DNA of 64,000 nucleotides from CAYNST01 sp964434105 (lineage in GTDB: Bacteria > Pseudomonadota > Gammaproteobacteria > Pseudomonadales > Cellvibrionaceae): assembly GCA_964434105.1 (NCBI GenBank), contig CAYSTJ010000004.1, positions 62,001-126,000 of the forward strand, written 5' to 3'. Each line of letters opens with the position of its first letter. The first letter of the stretch is position 1. Below the pieces are notes generated by a model. That model did no database searches and had not been told where the DNA came from. It was given only the letters and a program-made list of their open reading frames with translations. Shown piece after piece: positions 26,583 to 36,235 of the stretch. The position numbers were made by a program, and so were the translations under genes.

Positions 26583-26685
26583 TGTTGACGTTTGGGTCTA
26601 ACCAATGGACTTATAAGGCATTCACGGTGGTGGCTAAAGCTATGAAATGCCTTTTATTTTAATGAGTTATGCCGAAGCGTCAACA
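26583..26685. other. Nested inverted repeats in the guaD-MCP spacer
   Basis: An outer pair, TGTTGACG (26583-26590) and CGTCAACA (26678-26685), encloses an inner pair, AAGGCATT (26615-26622) and AATGCCTT (26646-26653). The inner hairpin is followed on the plus strand by TTATTTT. It could be a structured RNA, a terminator or the remnant of a mobile element. The rest of this 504-base spacer holds the MITE at 26315-26513 and a GC-rich hairpin over the MCP stop (26724-26749). Confidence 0.4.
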
Positions 26686-26747
26686 GCGTCTAAACAGACT
26701 GCTCCCCTGACCGTTGCCGGCAAGAGGGAGCCCGTGCGGGCACGCCC

Positions 26748-28367
26748 TCAGACCCGGAATTGACGGGTCACTTTTTCCAGATTGCCCGCCAGCACGTTGA
26801 GCCGCTCGCTGACGTTATTCAGCTGTGATGCCGAGGTCGTGGTTTCTTCGGTCTGTGCACGAATCCGCTCAGCTTCATCGACCAGCTCGGTGGATATATT
26901 CTCCTGCTCATCCGTGGCCCGGGCAATCTGTTCATTCATGGCATTGATGGTTTCAACCGTCTCGGTGATAACGTGCAGGCTGCGGCCGGCCATGTGGGCT
27001 TCTTCCACTGAGCGTGCGACCGCGGCACTGCTGTCTTTCATCGTCAGTACGGCAGCCTGTGATGCGTTGCGCAGCTGTGCCAGAATGGTATTGATCTCCT
27101 CGGTAGACTGTTGTGTCCGCGACGCGAGACCGCGCACTTCATCCGCAACCACGGCGAAGCCCCGACCTTGCTCTCCGGCGCGCGCCGCTTCGATCGCAGC
27201 GTTCAGCGCCAGCAGGTTGGTCTGCTCGGCAATGCCCTTGATGACGTCCAGTACAACGTTGACACTGATAGCGTCCTGTTCCAGCTTTTCCACCACAGCC
27301 GACGCTTCGCGGATATTCTCTGACAGACTCTGGATGCCGGCAACCGTACTGGTGACCACGGTCTGCCCCTTATTGGCCTCGGCATCGGCGGTTTTGGCTG
27401 CGCGCGCGGCTTCCCCGGCGTTCTGGGCGATGGAAGAGATGCTCTGGCTCATCAGCTTGATATTGTCTTTAGAGTCACTGACACTGTTTTTTTGCAGGGT
27501 CAGTGTGGAGGTGATGCTGGAGGAGAGACCTTTCACATCGGTAGACAGGGCGGCCAGCGGGGGCGCCGTCTCCACAATCTCCCGGATCGTGGATTGCAGT
27601 TTGTCCATAAAATTATTGAACCAGTGCACCAGATCCCCCACTTCGTCACGGTTGCTGGATTTTAGTCGCACGGTCAGGTCACCATTTTCTTCAGCAATGT
27701 TCTTCAGTGTGGCAGTCACCTGATCAACGCTGGACTTGAGCATGTGGCTGATCGGGATGGCCACTACAAAGAGTAACCCGAGGGTGACCAGGCACAGGAT
27801 GGTGCCCAGCGACGTCAGGCGGGACGAATCGCTATGGGCACTGGCAAAGGCGTAATTGAACTGTTCCAGACGGGCATCGTAGAAATTTTGCAACAGACCT
27901 TCCAGCGTCTCCAGCGACGAGGCCATTTTCTGTGTGCGGGCAGCCATGGTGGAAAAATCGATAGACCCGTCGATCATGCCGGAGGAAATGCCATAGGATT
28001 CATTGAAATACTCGTTAAAAACGACAATTATGGCCCGAAGTTCGCCGGTAAGGGATGCATCTATCGTCTGTGATTCCTGCATGTCCTGGCGAAAATCGTC
28101 GGCCATTTCCCGGGCATTTCTCAGAATATCCGCTTCGCCGGAACTGACGGCGAAACTCAGTGACTCCTGGATGTTCTTGACCCGGTTAATGTTGTTCTGC
28201 GCAATCTGTAGCAGCGGAAATTGCTGGTTTCTGGCATCGCTCAACTGCTCTACCGTATCTTTCAGGAAATGCATGCTCAACAGCAGATAGGATACAAAAC
28301 CGATGGCGCCGACCACGGGGATCAACAGTACTTTTTTGCGAATTGACAGATTTCTGAAAAAATCCAA
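26748..28367 (-). CDS. Methyl-accepting chemotaxis protein
   Basis: 539 residues. Membrane segments lie near 12-30 and 188-210, with a periplasmic four-helix-type sensor between them and a HAMP domain at about 210-265. The signalling tip is intact (EQTNLLALNAAIEAARAGEQGR, FAVVADEVRGLASR). It passes an unknown stimulus to CheA/CheW. No che genes are nearby, so it is an orphan receptor; the porin and binding-protein genes that follow on the same strand might share its stimulus. Confidence 0.93.
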   Translation of the reverse strand: MDFFRNLSIRKKVLLIPVVGAIGFVSYLLLSMHFLKDTVEQLSDARNQQFPLLQIAQNNINRVKNIQESLSFAVSSGEADILRNAREMADDFRQDMQESQTIDASLTGELRAIIVVFNEYFNESYGISSGMIDGSIDFSTMAARTQKMASSLETLEGLLQNFYDARLEQFNYAFASAHSDSSRLTSLGTILCLVTLGLLFVVAIPISHMLKSSVDQVTATLKNIAEENGDLTVRLKSSNRDEVGDLVHWFNNFMDKLQSTIREIVETAPPLAALSTDVKGLSSSITSTLTLQKNSVSDSKDNIKLMSQSISSIAQNAGEAARAAKTADAEANKGQTVVTSTVAGIQSLSENIREASAVVEKLEQDAISVNVVLDVIKGIAEQTNLLALNAAIEAARAGEQGRGFAVVADEVRGLASRTQQSTEEINTILAQLRNASQAAVLTMKDSSAAVARSVEEAHMAGRSLHVITETVETINAMNEQIARATDEQENISTELVDEAERIRAQTEETTTSASQLNNVSERLNVLAGNLEKVTRQFRV

Positions 28368-28520
28368 TGTGGTACACCCTCCGTTGGGCGAATATGGCCG
28401 GCCAACGTATGCGGTCTGTCGGTCCGAAGATCATGTATGCATTCTAAGTAAAGCAGTCAACCGGGCTTTTGACCAGCGCTGCCGCCGGGCCGGCACGGTG
28501 TCCGGCTGTCGGCGGCGCAT

Positions 28521-28943
28521 CTAAAAATTCAGCAACGGTTTGACTGCGCCATTGACGCTGTCTGCACTGACATACCCGATGGCCGAAGGGTCGGCGGCGA
28601 CTGCATCCACCATGTCTTTCTCACTGTCGACCTGTCGGATCGGTACCGCCTTGCCTGTAAACAGCAGGCGCGACCAGTAGGCTTTCATCTGGGCTTCGCT
28701 GCGGCCCACCACTTCATTTTCGAAGCGGGAACGAACGTCCGTGGACTCTTTCAGATTAAGCGGCACGGCGGTCGAACCATTTGGAAATGCCCGGGTTTTG
28801 GCCAGGTACAGGTTCTCCACGTCCGATTTCGAAATCGGCGCCGTGTTAGACGGGTGCACGATGACAACATGGTCCGCAAGGCCCATTTTGGGTAGCAACG
28901 CAAACAGTAATAGCAAAATAGATTGGGATGAAAGTAAACGCAT
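28521..28943 (-). CDS. Small PstS-like phosphate-binding-type periplasmic protein
   Basis: 140 residues from the ATG at 28943; an upstream in-frame extension overlaps the porin gene. A signal peptide (about 1-22, ending GLA) is followed by DHVVIVHPSNTAP, SDVENLYLAKTRAFPNGS, and VAADPSAIGYVSAD, the pattern of short PstS-like proteins paired with porins. Such proteins are widespread in marine gammaproteobacteria. Ligand unknown. The start is 13 bases after the porin stop, so the two genes form an operon. Confidence 0.7.
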   Translation of the reverse strand: MRLLSSQSILLLLFALLPKMGLADHVVIVHPSNTAPISKSDVENLYLAKTRAFPNGSTAVPLNLKESTDVRSRFENEVVGRSEAQMKAYWSRLLFTGKAVPIRQVDSEKDMVDAVAADPSAIGYVSADSVNGAVKPLLNF

Positions 28944-28956
28944 AGCGCTAATCCTT

Positions 28957-30168
28957 TTAGAACATGAGGTCAATGGCAGTCGACACGACGTTAAATTTGT
29001 TCTCAACCGGTGTAAACGTTTCCCAGTCAAGACCGGTCTGTTTTACCCGGGCGTATTCCACTTTGAAGGTGGCTGAGGGCGTAAAATTCCAGGCCAGACC
29101 GACAGTGTCTGTGGTCGAGTCGGAGGTAAACCCAAACGGGTCGGCTTTTACTTTGGTGCGGGTCAGGTGCGGGGTGAAGTCGCCAACATTATAGCCGCCG
29201 GATACGTACCAGTAGTCGTCTTCGATTGTCGTGACGGAACCCATGGGCTCAAAAAAACTGGGTGCGGAGGTGGTTTTGCGTTTGGCGCGGGTAAACTCAC
29301 TTCGAAGAAAGACATTATCCACATCAACCATAAACGCAGCCGCCATAAAACTTACATCCAGATCCGCATCGACGATAAGCGCGGTGGGTTGCGGTATGCT
29401 GGTGGTAACGGACTGTGCGATCTCGGTTTCGTTATACAGCAGGCGGAACCTGAGCCAGTTCCAGCTCAGTGTGGATGTTATCCCGGTGTTGTTTGAAACA
29501 TCAAACCGCGTGGTGATATTGGCAGGTGTGCTGCTCAGTAAAACGGGGAATCCAAACATCGGGTCAAGCACGGGCATGCCGGTCTCCGGGTCCGCTGCGT
29601 ATTCAGATACTGTGCCTTCCGAAGTCGATTCGGAATCAATTGCGCCATACCACACCTGAGTCTCCAGCTGTACAGCGCCAAACAGTTTGGAATGGTAAAA
29701 ATTGACCCCTTCCAGGCCGGCGGTGAACGCGTTATAGACTTCCACCGGCGGCCGAATCCAGTGATAGGCATAACCTACGTCCAGGAAGTCGGAATAATAA
29801 AACAGGGGCAACCGGAAGCGCCCGGCATTCATTGTCAGGTCGTTGGTGAGCGCGTAACTCAGATAGGCCCAATCGACGGTGGTATTAAAATCATTGGCGC
29901 CCTTGGATACCATCTGAACTGTGGCGCGCAACCGGTCAGATATTACGACCTGGGCCTGCAGCCCAACCACGGATTCAGGATCAAAGCGGATCTCATTGTC
30001 GTAAATCCCGTTCGAAGTGGGTTCGACCAGGTACGTCATGTCACTGGTTGTCGTCTTTCCCGCAGCGATGGACATAAACCCGTTCCAGTTTATCTCGGCT
30101 GCGTTGGATGGAGAAATCCATAGCATGGGTGCCGCCACCGTGAGCGGAATAATCGATTTGAAGTTCAT
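28957..30168 (-). CDS. Outer membrane porin-type beta-barrel
   Basis: 403 residues with a signal peptide (1-23, ending SNA) and mature start AEINWNGFMSIAAG. Alternating amphipathic strands run to a C-terminal phenylalanine (STAIDLMF), typical of Bam substrates. TMNAGRFRLPLFYYSDF and the long loops resemble porins of the phosphate-selective or DcaP-like kinds, but I cannot assign the substrate. It precedes the PstS-like gene on the same transcript. Confidence 0.75.
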   Translation of the reverse strand: MNFKSIIPLTVAAPMLWISPSNAAEINWNGFMSIAAGKTTTSDMTYLVEPTSNGIYDNEIRFDPESVVGLQAQVVISDRLRATVQMVSKGANDFNTTVDWAYLSYALTNDLTMNAGRFRLPLFYYSDFLDVGYAYHWIRPPVEVYNAFTAGLEGVNFYHSKLFGAVQLETQVWYGAIDSESTSEGTVSEYAADPETGMPVLDPMFGFPVLLSSTPANITTRFDVSNNTGITSTLSWNWLRFRLLYNETEIAQSVTTSIPQPTALIVDADLDVSFMAAAFMVDVDNVFLRSEFTRAKRKTTSAPSFFEPMGSVTTIEDDYWYVSGGYNVGDFTPHLTRTKVKADPFGFTSDSTTDTVGLAWNFTPSATFKVEYARVKQTGLDWETFTPVENKFNVVSTAIDLMF

Positions 30169-30403
30169 GGCGTCTCTCTTTTCAACGGATAGAGTCGGGA
30201 TCCGACCTGCAAGATCGCTTCACTTACAGTCGTCAAATCCATGTATCCTGGAAGTATAGAAAAGAAAATGTGAGCTACCACACAGGTGACATTTTTTTTA
30301 CACCGTCTAGAAAAGTTACGCCGGAAAAGCTACCAAAGCGCAGCGTATCGTGTCGGTCTGCTATAAACTGCGCGCTTTCCAGAATGTTTCGCAATAACCG
30401 GCA

Positions 30404-31024
30404 TTAAAAAATGGCGAAGTACCAGATAACGGCCACAACAACAAACAGGACAATCCCCGTCGTTTTTCGGTGGCGTTCGAATATTTCCTGGGCGCGGTTG
30501 CCCGTCCAGTAGACCAGTAGCCCAAGCCCGTAATAGCGGATAGCTCTGGATAGCGCTGTGGCGATCAGGAATGACCACAGTGAAAACTTGGTCGCGCCCG
30601 CGGCCAGCATGGCTATCTGAAACGGAATAGGTGCAACACCGACGCTGAACACAAACCAGAAACCTTTGGACTCCATCTGCTGGCTGATTTTTTCGAACTC
30701 CTGTTCGCTCGATACCAGGGACACCAGGTGGTGGCCGATGGCATCAAAAACAAAATAACCGATGCCATACCCGACCAGCGCCGCCAGAATGCATCCGGCA
30801 AGCACCACGGTACTGATCAGGAATATCTGCTCCCGCCGGGCCTGCATCAAGGGGATCAGGATAGTCTCCAGCGGAATCGGGATTATCAGTGCTTCCAGGA
30901 ATGACGCGATGCCGATGCCCGGTAGCATGCGTTTTGAGTGGATCAGGCGGTGCCCCATTTGCAGGAGACGGGAGCGCTTTTTTTTGTTTGTACCATCACT
31001 GGTCTGCTCGGCTGCTTGGCTCAT
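30404..31024 (-). CDS. VTT/SNARE-associated membrane protein (YqaA/DedA-like)
   Basis: 206 residues from the ATG at 31024; a much longer upstream frame lacks similarity. It has about five membrane segments. The core FLEALIIPIPLETILIPLM, with GYGIGYFVFDAIG and the VAPIPFQIAMLAAGATKFSLWSF-type loop split by glycines and prolines, is the VTT pattern. Family members are linked to undecaprenyl phosphate or lipid scrambling and to membrane-potential homeostasis. Role here unknown. Confidence 0.8.
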   Translation of the reverse strand: MSQAAEQTSDGTNKKKRSRLLQMGHRLIHSKRMLPGIGIASFLEALIIPIPLETILIPLMQARREQIFLISTVVLAGCILAALVGYGIGYFVFDAIGHHLVSLVSSEQEFEKISQQMESKGFWFVFSVGVAPIPFQIAMLAAGATKFSLWSFLIATALSRAIRYYGLGLLVYWTGNRAQEIFERHRKTTGIVLFVVVAVIWYFAIF

Positions 31025-31689
31025 GGATTTTCCCGGTATTGATGAAGAAGCTGGTCGATGGCGGGGCAGCAGGAATTGTGCCGAACCTGACAGGCCCGTA
31101 AATCGGGAGACGGGTGAATATCGTTGGAATGCCGGTAAAGGGTAGCCGGCACCGGTTGCAACACCGGATCGATTGGTGTAAGAAGTGCCAGGCGGCCTGT
31201 AACTTCCGACGCGAGTTGGGTTCAACGGGGACATGCGGGGCCGGAGAGTTCGGCTTCCGGATTCCGAACGATTTTGCCGACGTTACATAAAGAAGGAGCA
31301 ATACAGTTCAATCGGGACAGACAGTAAAAAGTCGCTGAATGTCGAATCGGTTCACATTCAGACTGTGTTTTCAGATTCGCCCAGCGGTTATGCTGTCACG
31401 CATGTCGCGAGCCGGCCATGCCGGTGCATACCCATGGCGCCCGTCATCCTGCCAGCTACTCATCTGCGGGGCAGGTACTGTCGTTGACTGGCCACTGTGA
31501 CCGAATTCGAGCCACAGCGGGCGGCTTATAAATTGGCGCTCATTGACACATCTCTGGTATACGTTATTATTTTTTGGTGAGCCTTCACAAGTTTGTGCTC
31601 TCAGGCCGTCCCGGGTGGCTGATAAAAGTAATAACTGTCCCTTCGGGCTACACATTCGATACCGCGCATTTTCGGTTAAGGCACCCGTT
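31025..31689. other. 665-base intergenic stretch
   Basis: Leader region of the TonB-receptor operon on the plus strand and of the VTT gene on the minus strand. A 7-bp hairpin TGAATGT/ACATTCA lies near 31337-31361. No gene with a credible ribosome site, no operator and no RNA gene was recognised. Confidence 0.5.
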
Positions 31690-33684
31690 ATGAAAACTCT
31701 CGCCGCGGGCACGGAATACCTGTTCCCCCTGCAACGGTCGTTACTGGCCGTCGCACGAATGACTTCACGTCTGCTGCGCCGGAATGTGCATCGGGGTTGC
31801 GTGCTGACGGGTTTGGCCATCTGGTGTAATCCGGTGAACGCTTACAGCCGGGTACTGGCAGATCTGTCACTGGAACAACTGGCTGCACTGCCCGTGAACA
31901 CGGTATCAAAATCTCACACTCCGGTGTCTGATGCGCCAGCGTCCATATATCTTATTACCGAACCCGCCATACGTTATTCGGGATCGTCCAGTCTGCCGGA
32001 AGCCCTGCGTCTGGCCCCCAACCTGCATGTAGCGAGAATAGATGCGGGCAACTACGCGATTTCCGCCCGCGGCTTCAATAACTCGTTCGCCAATAAGCTG
32101 CTGGTGATGATTGATGGCCGCACAATCTATTCACCGCTATTTTCGGGCGTATTTTGGGACGCCCAGGATGTGGTGCTGGAAGATCTTGACCGGATAGAAG
32201 TTGTCAGCGGCCCCGGTGGTACACTGTGGGGTGCCAATGCCGTGAATGGGGTAATTAATATTGTCAGTCGCTCCGCGGCAGACAGCCAGGGCGAGTTGCT
32301 TTCGATCGGTGGCAGCCCGCATGAACACCACGCGGCTGTCCGGTACGGCGGCGCGATCGCAGAAAACGGGCATTATCGCGTGTACGCCAGGCAGGGTGAG
32401 CATGATGATACGCGCGACGCCAACGGGGCAACGGTACGGTCCGGCTGGCGGCGAACCCAGGCCGGCTTCCGGGCGGATCTGGGGAAAAAGGCGTCTTTGC
32501 TGACCGTGCAGGGTGACGCCTATAGCGCTCGCGTACGCCAGGCAGACGCTGAGGATATCGAGATGACGGGAGCCAATATTCTGACCCGCAAACACTGGAA
32601 GTACAGTCCGGCGTCCAATATTATTTTGCAGGCGTATGTTGATCATTCACAGCGGAACCAGCCTGGCGACTTTTCTCAACGTCTGAATATTATCGACATC
32701 GAAGCCCATCACGAGTGGGACTCTGGAAAGCTCCACCGGCTGGTTTGGGGCGGTGGTTATCGATTTATGTCCGACCATGTTGCCGCAGACCGCAGGTTCC
32801 GGTTTGTGCCAGAACAACGGGAAATGGAATGGCTGAATCTTTTTGTGCAGGATGAGATTCCCGTCGGTGACACGGTGCGGGTTCGTCTTGGCAGCAAGCT
32901 GGAAAAAAATCCGTTTACTGACTGGGAAGTGATGCCTGCAGCTCAGGTTGCCTGGTCGTTTGCTTCGAACGCGCTGATCTGGACCAGTGTATCCCGTGTC
33001 GTCCGTACGCCCTCCCGTTTCGAGCGGGAAATCTTCAGTCCCGGCGAGACACCGCCGGTGGACGCTATTCCGCAATACAGCATACAGGGCTCGCCAACGT
33101 TTACTTCGGAAGTAGTGAATGTTTTTGAGCTGGGTTATCGCGGGCGCGCCGATGAAACCCTCTCGTGGTCGATTACGGGTTTCTATAGCGACTATGATAG
33201 CCTGCGCACCATGGAACCCTCACCGATGGGCGCAGGCAGAACTTTCGATAACCAGGCGACGGCCACGAGCCGCGGACTGGAAGCCTGGGGCAGCTGGCAG
33301 GTAAGTCCCGACTGGCGGCTGCACGGCGGTGCGATGGTGCAGGACTTCGATCTGCAACCGGACGCGGGCAGCAGCGATTTTACACCCAATACTGCGCTGG
33401 CCTATGCCGATCCGGATTACAGTGGCGTGTTGCAATCCTTCTGGCGCCTATCGGATGCGGTGGAGTTTAATGCGACGCTGCGCCATGTTGACCGGCTCGA
33501 CGTTTCTAATGTGCCGGCCTATACGGCAACGGATGTCCTGCTGCAGTGGACTCCGGTGCGACGGCTGCATTTCTCGCTCGGCGTGAGGAACCTGCTGGGT
33601 GACAGTCATGCAGAATTTGATGGATCACCCACGCGCAGTGAATTCGAGCGTGTCTTTTTTGGAAAGATCGTATGGGGCATCTAG
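31690..33684 (+). CDS. TonB-dependent outer membrane receptor
   Basis: 664 residues from the ATG at 31690; upstream codons look non-coding. The plug includes PASIYLITEPAIRYSG, the segment LPEALRLAPNLHVARID and GFNNSFANKLLVMIDGRT, followed by GPGGTLWGANAVNGVINIV, the classic plug ending. The barrel closes with an aromatic-rich strand. The receptor overlaps a YfiR-type gene and a hybrid kinase gene. This three-gene set is common in gammaproteobacteria and is thought to be a sensing rather than only an uptake unit. Confidence 0.88.
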   Translation: MKTLAAGTEYLFPLQRSLLAVARMTSRLLRRNVHRGCVLTGLAIWCNPVNAYSRVLADLSLEQLAALPVNTVSKSHTPVSDAPASIYLITEPAIRYSGSSSLPEALRLAPNLHVARIDAGNYAISARGFNNSFANKLLVMIDGRTIYSPLFSGVFWDAQDVVLEDLDRIEVVSGPGGTLWGANAVNGVINIVSRSAADSQGELLSIGGSPHEHHAAVRYGGAIAENGHYRVYARQGEHDDTRDANGATVRSGWRRTQAGFRADLGKKASLLTVQGDAYSARVRQADAEDIEMTGANILTRKHWKYSPASNIILQAYVDHSQRNQPGDFSQRLNIIDIEAHHEWDSGKLHRLVWGGGYRFMSDHVAADRRFRFVPEQREMEWLNLFVQDEIPVGDTVRVRLGSKLEKNPFTDWEVMPAAQVAWSFASNALIWTSVSRVVRTPSRFEREIFSPGETPPVDAIPQYSIQGSPTFTSEVVNVFELGYRGRADETLSWSITGFYSDYDSLRTMEPSPMGAGRTFDNQATATSRGLEAWGSWQVSPDWRLHGGAMVQDFDLQPDAGSSDFTPNTALAYADPDYSGVLQSFWRLSDAVEFNATLRHVDRLDVSNVPAYTATDVLLQWTPVRRLHFSLGVRNLLGDSHAEFDGSPTRSEFERVFFGKIVWGI

Positions 33685-34298
33685 GGTCTGTTGACGTTTC
33701 ATCATCGCCAGTAGCCCCGCTGAAAGCGCTACCGAAGCGCAGTCTTTGCCAATGGGTGGCGGCATGTCTGTTGTGCTGGTTTTCGCTTACCGTATTTGCT
33801 GAGCCGATTGAGGCGACAGAGGTCCGGGCGCTGGAACATCAAATCAAGGCCGCCATGCTTTACAGGTTTTTGGGCTATACCGACTGGCCTGCTGAAAGCT
33901 TTCCCACCAGCGACACGCCATACCGGATATGGGTGCTTGGCGCCAGCTCGGTCGACAGGGAGCTGCGCCATATGACCAGCGACCGCCGGGTAAACGACCG
34001 GCCCGTCCAGATATTTCACGCAACCAGTCCCAAGCAGATTGAACAGCCACATCTGGTGTTCGTCGGGCGTTATGCCGAGCGGTTTCTGCCCCGGCTGGCC
34101 GGGATGGCCCGTGAGCAATCATTTTTGATTGTCACAGAGAACGAGAAGGGACTTCGTGACGGCAGTACCATTAACCTGCGTCTAATTGACGGCCGCATCG
34201 GTTTTGATGTGGCACTGCGCCAGGCACGCGAACACAACCTGCACCTGAGCGCCCGGCTACTGTCAGTTGCCGCTACCGTAATACAGGACGGTAGCTGA
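33672..34298 (+). CDS. YfiR/DUF4154-family periplasmic protein
   Basis: 208 residues; the start at 33672 overlaps the receptor by 13 bases. A signal segment (about 24-42, LCQWVAACLLCWFSLTVFAE) precedes the DUF4154 core: QIKAAMLYRFLGYTDWP, YRIWVLG, LVFVGRYAER, ITENEKGL-like VTENEKG, INLRLIDGRIGFDVALRQA and LSARLLSVA. In Pseudomonas YfiR holds back the cyclase YfiN. Here the adjacent partner is a histidine kinase, so it probably controls that kinase's sensor domain. Confidence 0.85.
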   Translation: MGHLGSVDVSSSPVAPLKALPKRSLCQWVAACLLCWFSLTVFAEPIEATEVRALEHQIKAAMLYRFLGYTDWPAESFPTSDTPYRIWVLGASSVDRELRHMTSDRRVNDRPVQIFHATSPKQIEQPHLVFVGRYAERFLPRLAGMAREQSFLIVTENEKGLRDGSTINLRLIDGRIGFDVALRQAREHNLHLSARLLSVAATVIQDGS

Positions 34299-36196
34299 TG
34301 ATGCATCGAATAAAATACTCGATATCCAACAAGCTCATGGTTGTCATCATGGCGACCACAGTAATCGCATTGCTGGCCTATGGCGTGATCATGCTGGTTT
34401 ACGATGTCCGTTCGTATCACGACGCCTTGATTCGGGATATGGCGACGCAGGCCAATATTATCGCGGAAGTCAGTGCGCCGGCACTTGAATTCGACGACCC
34501 GGCAACGGCCAAAGCCAATCTGGACTTGCTGAGAACGCGTCCGATGATTGTGAGCGCCGCACTTTATACCAGTGACGGTGTGCTGTTCGCCGAATACAGC
34601 ACCTCAAGCGCTGCGCGTGTGGCCTGGCGCGAGGAACCTCAGGCTATTGACGAATATACCGTTGAGCGTGATCGCATCCAGGTCTGGAAGCGCATTGTCA
34701 AGGATGACCAGGTGTTGGGCACCATTTATATTCGTGCCCAATACCAGATACAGTCCCGGTTGATTGATTACGCCATTATTCTTGCCTGTGTCATGGCGGC
34801 CAGTCTGGGTCTGGCAGCACTGATTGCAACCTGGTTGCGCGGCGCGGTGACAAAACCGATCTATGCGGTAACCGATGTCGCCCGCCGCGTGATGCAAAGC
34901 CGGGACTTTTCTCTGCGTGCGGCCAAGTTCTCTGAAGATGAAATCGGTGTGCTGGTCGAAGCCTTCAACGACATGCTCAGCGAGGTGGAGCGGCGGGCAA
35001 AGGCCCTGGAGGACTCGAACCGCTCGCTGGAGCATGAAATGGGCGTACGAGTGGCGGCGGAAGACGCCCTGCGGTTGGCTGATCGGCGCAAGGATGAGTT
35101 TCTCGCGACGTTGGCACATGAACTGCGCAACCCGCTGGCGCCCCTGATAAACAGTCTGCGGCTGTTACAAATGCCCGACAGTTCCGCGCGAATCCGGGAA
35201 AATGCACAGACCGTGATGGAGCGTCAGTTGCGGCAGATGGTGCGGCTGGTCGATGATTTGCTGGACGTGTCGCGTATCACCACCGGAAAGCTCGCGATCA
35301 CCCGCGAGCGGGTCGATATTCGATCCGTCATGCAGGACGCCGTTGAAGCCAGTGGCGCCTTTATTGCCGCCTGCGGGCATGAGCTGGATGTGCAAATGCC
35401 GCGAGAACCGGTCTACATCGATGCCGATACCTTTCGCCTGGCCCAGGTGTTTTCGAACCTGCTCAATAACGCCGCCAAATACACCAATGCCGGCGGTGTT
35501 ATCCGTTTTGAAGCCAGGGTGGAGAGCGATCAGCTGATTGTCGATGTGAGTGATAACGGCATCGGGATCGCGCCGGACATGCTGCAGCATATCTTCGTGA
35601 TGTTCACGCAGGTTGATCAGTCCCTGGAGCGCACACATGCCGGCCTCGGGGTGGGGTTGGCCCTGTCGAAACACCTGGTGGAGCTGCACGAGGGCACGCT
35701 CTCTGCGTTCAGTCAAGGCACCGGTCGCGGCAGTACTTTTCGGGTAAATCTGGCGGTCAGTCGTCAGAGCGCTCCCCACCCCAATAGCGACGTCGCGCGC
35801 GGCAAGCCGCGAGATGACCAGCATCGGGTTTTGCTGGTGGACGACAATGTGGATTACGTGTCGACCATGGCCACACTGCTGACGACGCTGGGGCATGACG
35901 TTCGGGTTGCGCACAACGGGATGGACGCACAAACCATCGTGCGCGAGTTTCAGCCCGAATTTGCATTCCTGGATATTGGATTGCCTGGTTTGAACGGTTA
36001 TGATCTTGCCCGTATTCTACGCAAAATACCGGAAACAGCCGACTGCGTAATGGTCGCGGTTACGGGTTGGGGGCAGGAAAAAGATCGGCAGATGTCACGT
36101 GAAGCCGGTTTTGATCACCACCTCGTGAAGCCGGTGGAGCTGACGCAGGTAATGGCGGTGATTGAGACCGGACCGGACAGGCAAGCGCATAACTGA
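34298..36196 (+). CDS. Hybrid sensor histidine kinase (periplasmic sensor, HAMP, kinase, receiver)
   Basis: 632 residues; ATG shares one base with the yfiR-like stop. Membrane segments lie near 14-36 and 152-175, with a roughly 115-residue CHASE8-like periplasmic domain between. HAMP spans about 180-235. The phosphorylated histidine is in TLAHELRNPLAPL near 272. ATPase boxes include NLLNNAAKYTN and DNGIGIAPDML. The receiver (about 510-625) has FLDIGLPGLNG. Inferred path: receptor or YfiR-like protein signals in, kinase signals to an unlinked target. Confidence 0.9.
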   Translation: MMHRIKYSISNKLMVVIMATTVIALLAYGVIMLVYDVRSYHDALIRDMATQANIIAEVSAPALEFDDPATAKANLDLLRTRPMIVSAALYTSDGVLFAEYSTSSAARVAWREEPQAIDEYTVERDRIQVWKRIVKDDQVLGTIYIRAQYQIQSRLIDYAIILACVMAASLGLAALIATWLRGAVTKPIYAVTDVARRVMQSRDFSLRAAKFSEDEIGVLVEAFNDMLSEVERRAKALEDSNRSLEHEMGVRVAAEDALRLADRRKDEFLATLAHELRNPLAPLINSLRLLQMPDSSARIRENAQTVMERQLRQMVRLVDDLLDVSRITTGKLAITRERVDIRSVMQDAVEASGAFIAACGHELDVQMPREPVYIDADTFRLAQVFSNLLNNAAKYTNAGGVIRFEARVESDQLIVDVSDNGIGIAPDMLQHIFVMFTQVDQSLERTHAGLGVGLALSKHLVELHEGTLSAFSQGTGRGSTFRVNLAVSRQSAPHPNSDVARGKPRDDQHRVLLVDDNVDYVSTMATLLTTLGHDVRVAHNGMDAQTIVREFQPEFAFLDIGLPGLNGYDLARILRKIPETADCVMVAVTGWGQEKDRQMSREAGFDHHLVKPVELTQVMAVIETGPDRQAHN

Positions 36197-36217
36197 TCGC
36201 CTGAGGCCCGCGAACAC

Positions 36218-36235
36218 AAAACCCTGAGGGTTTTT
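36218..36235 (+). terminator. Rho-independent terminator
   Basis: AAAACCC-TGA-GGGTTTTT, a 7-bp stem with a tight loop and a T-run, 22 bases after the hybrid kinase stop. It ends the receptor-yfiR-kinase transcript. The rest of the stretch to 36650 is AT-rich in part and holds no recognised gene. Confidence 0.75.

Noticed and set aside
26583..26690. Integron attC-like site (GTCTAAC near 26596)
   Set aside because: One core half-site pattern is present, but the partner GTTRRRY core and paired L boxes are missing, and there are no cassette genes or integrase.
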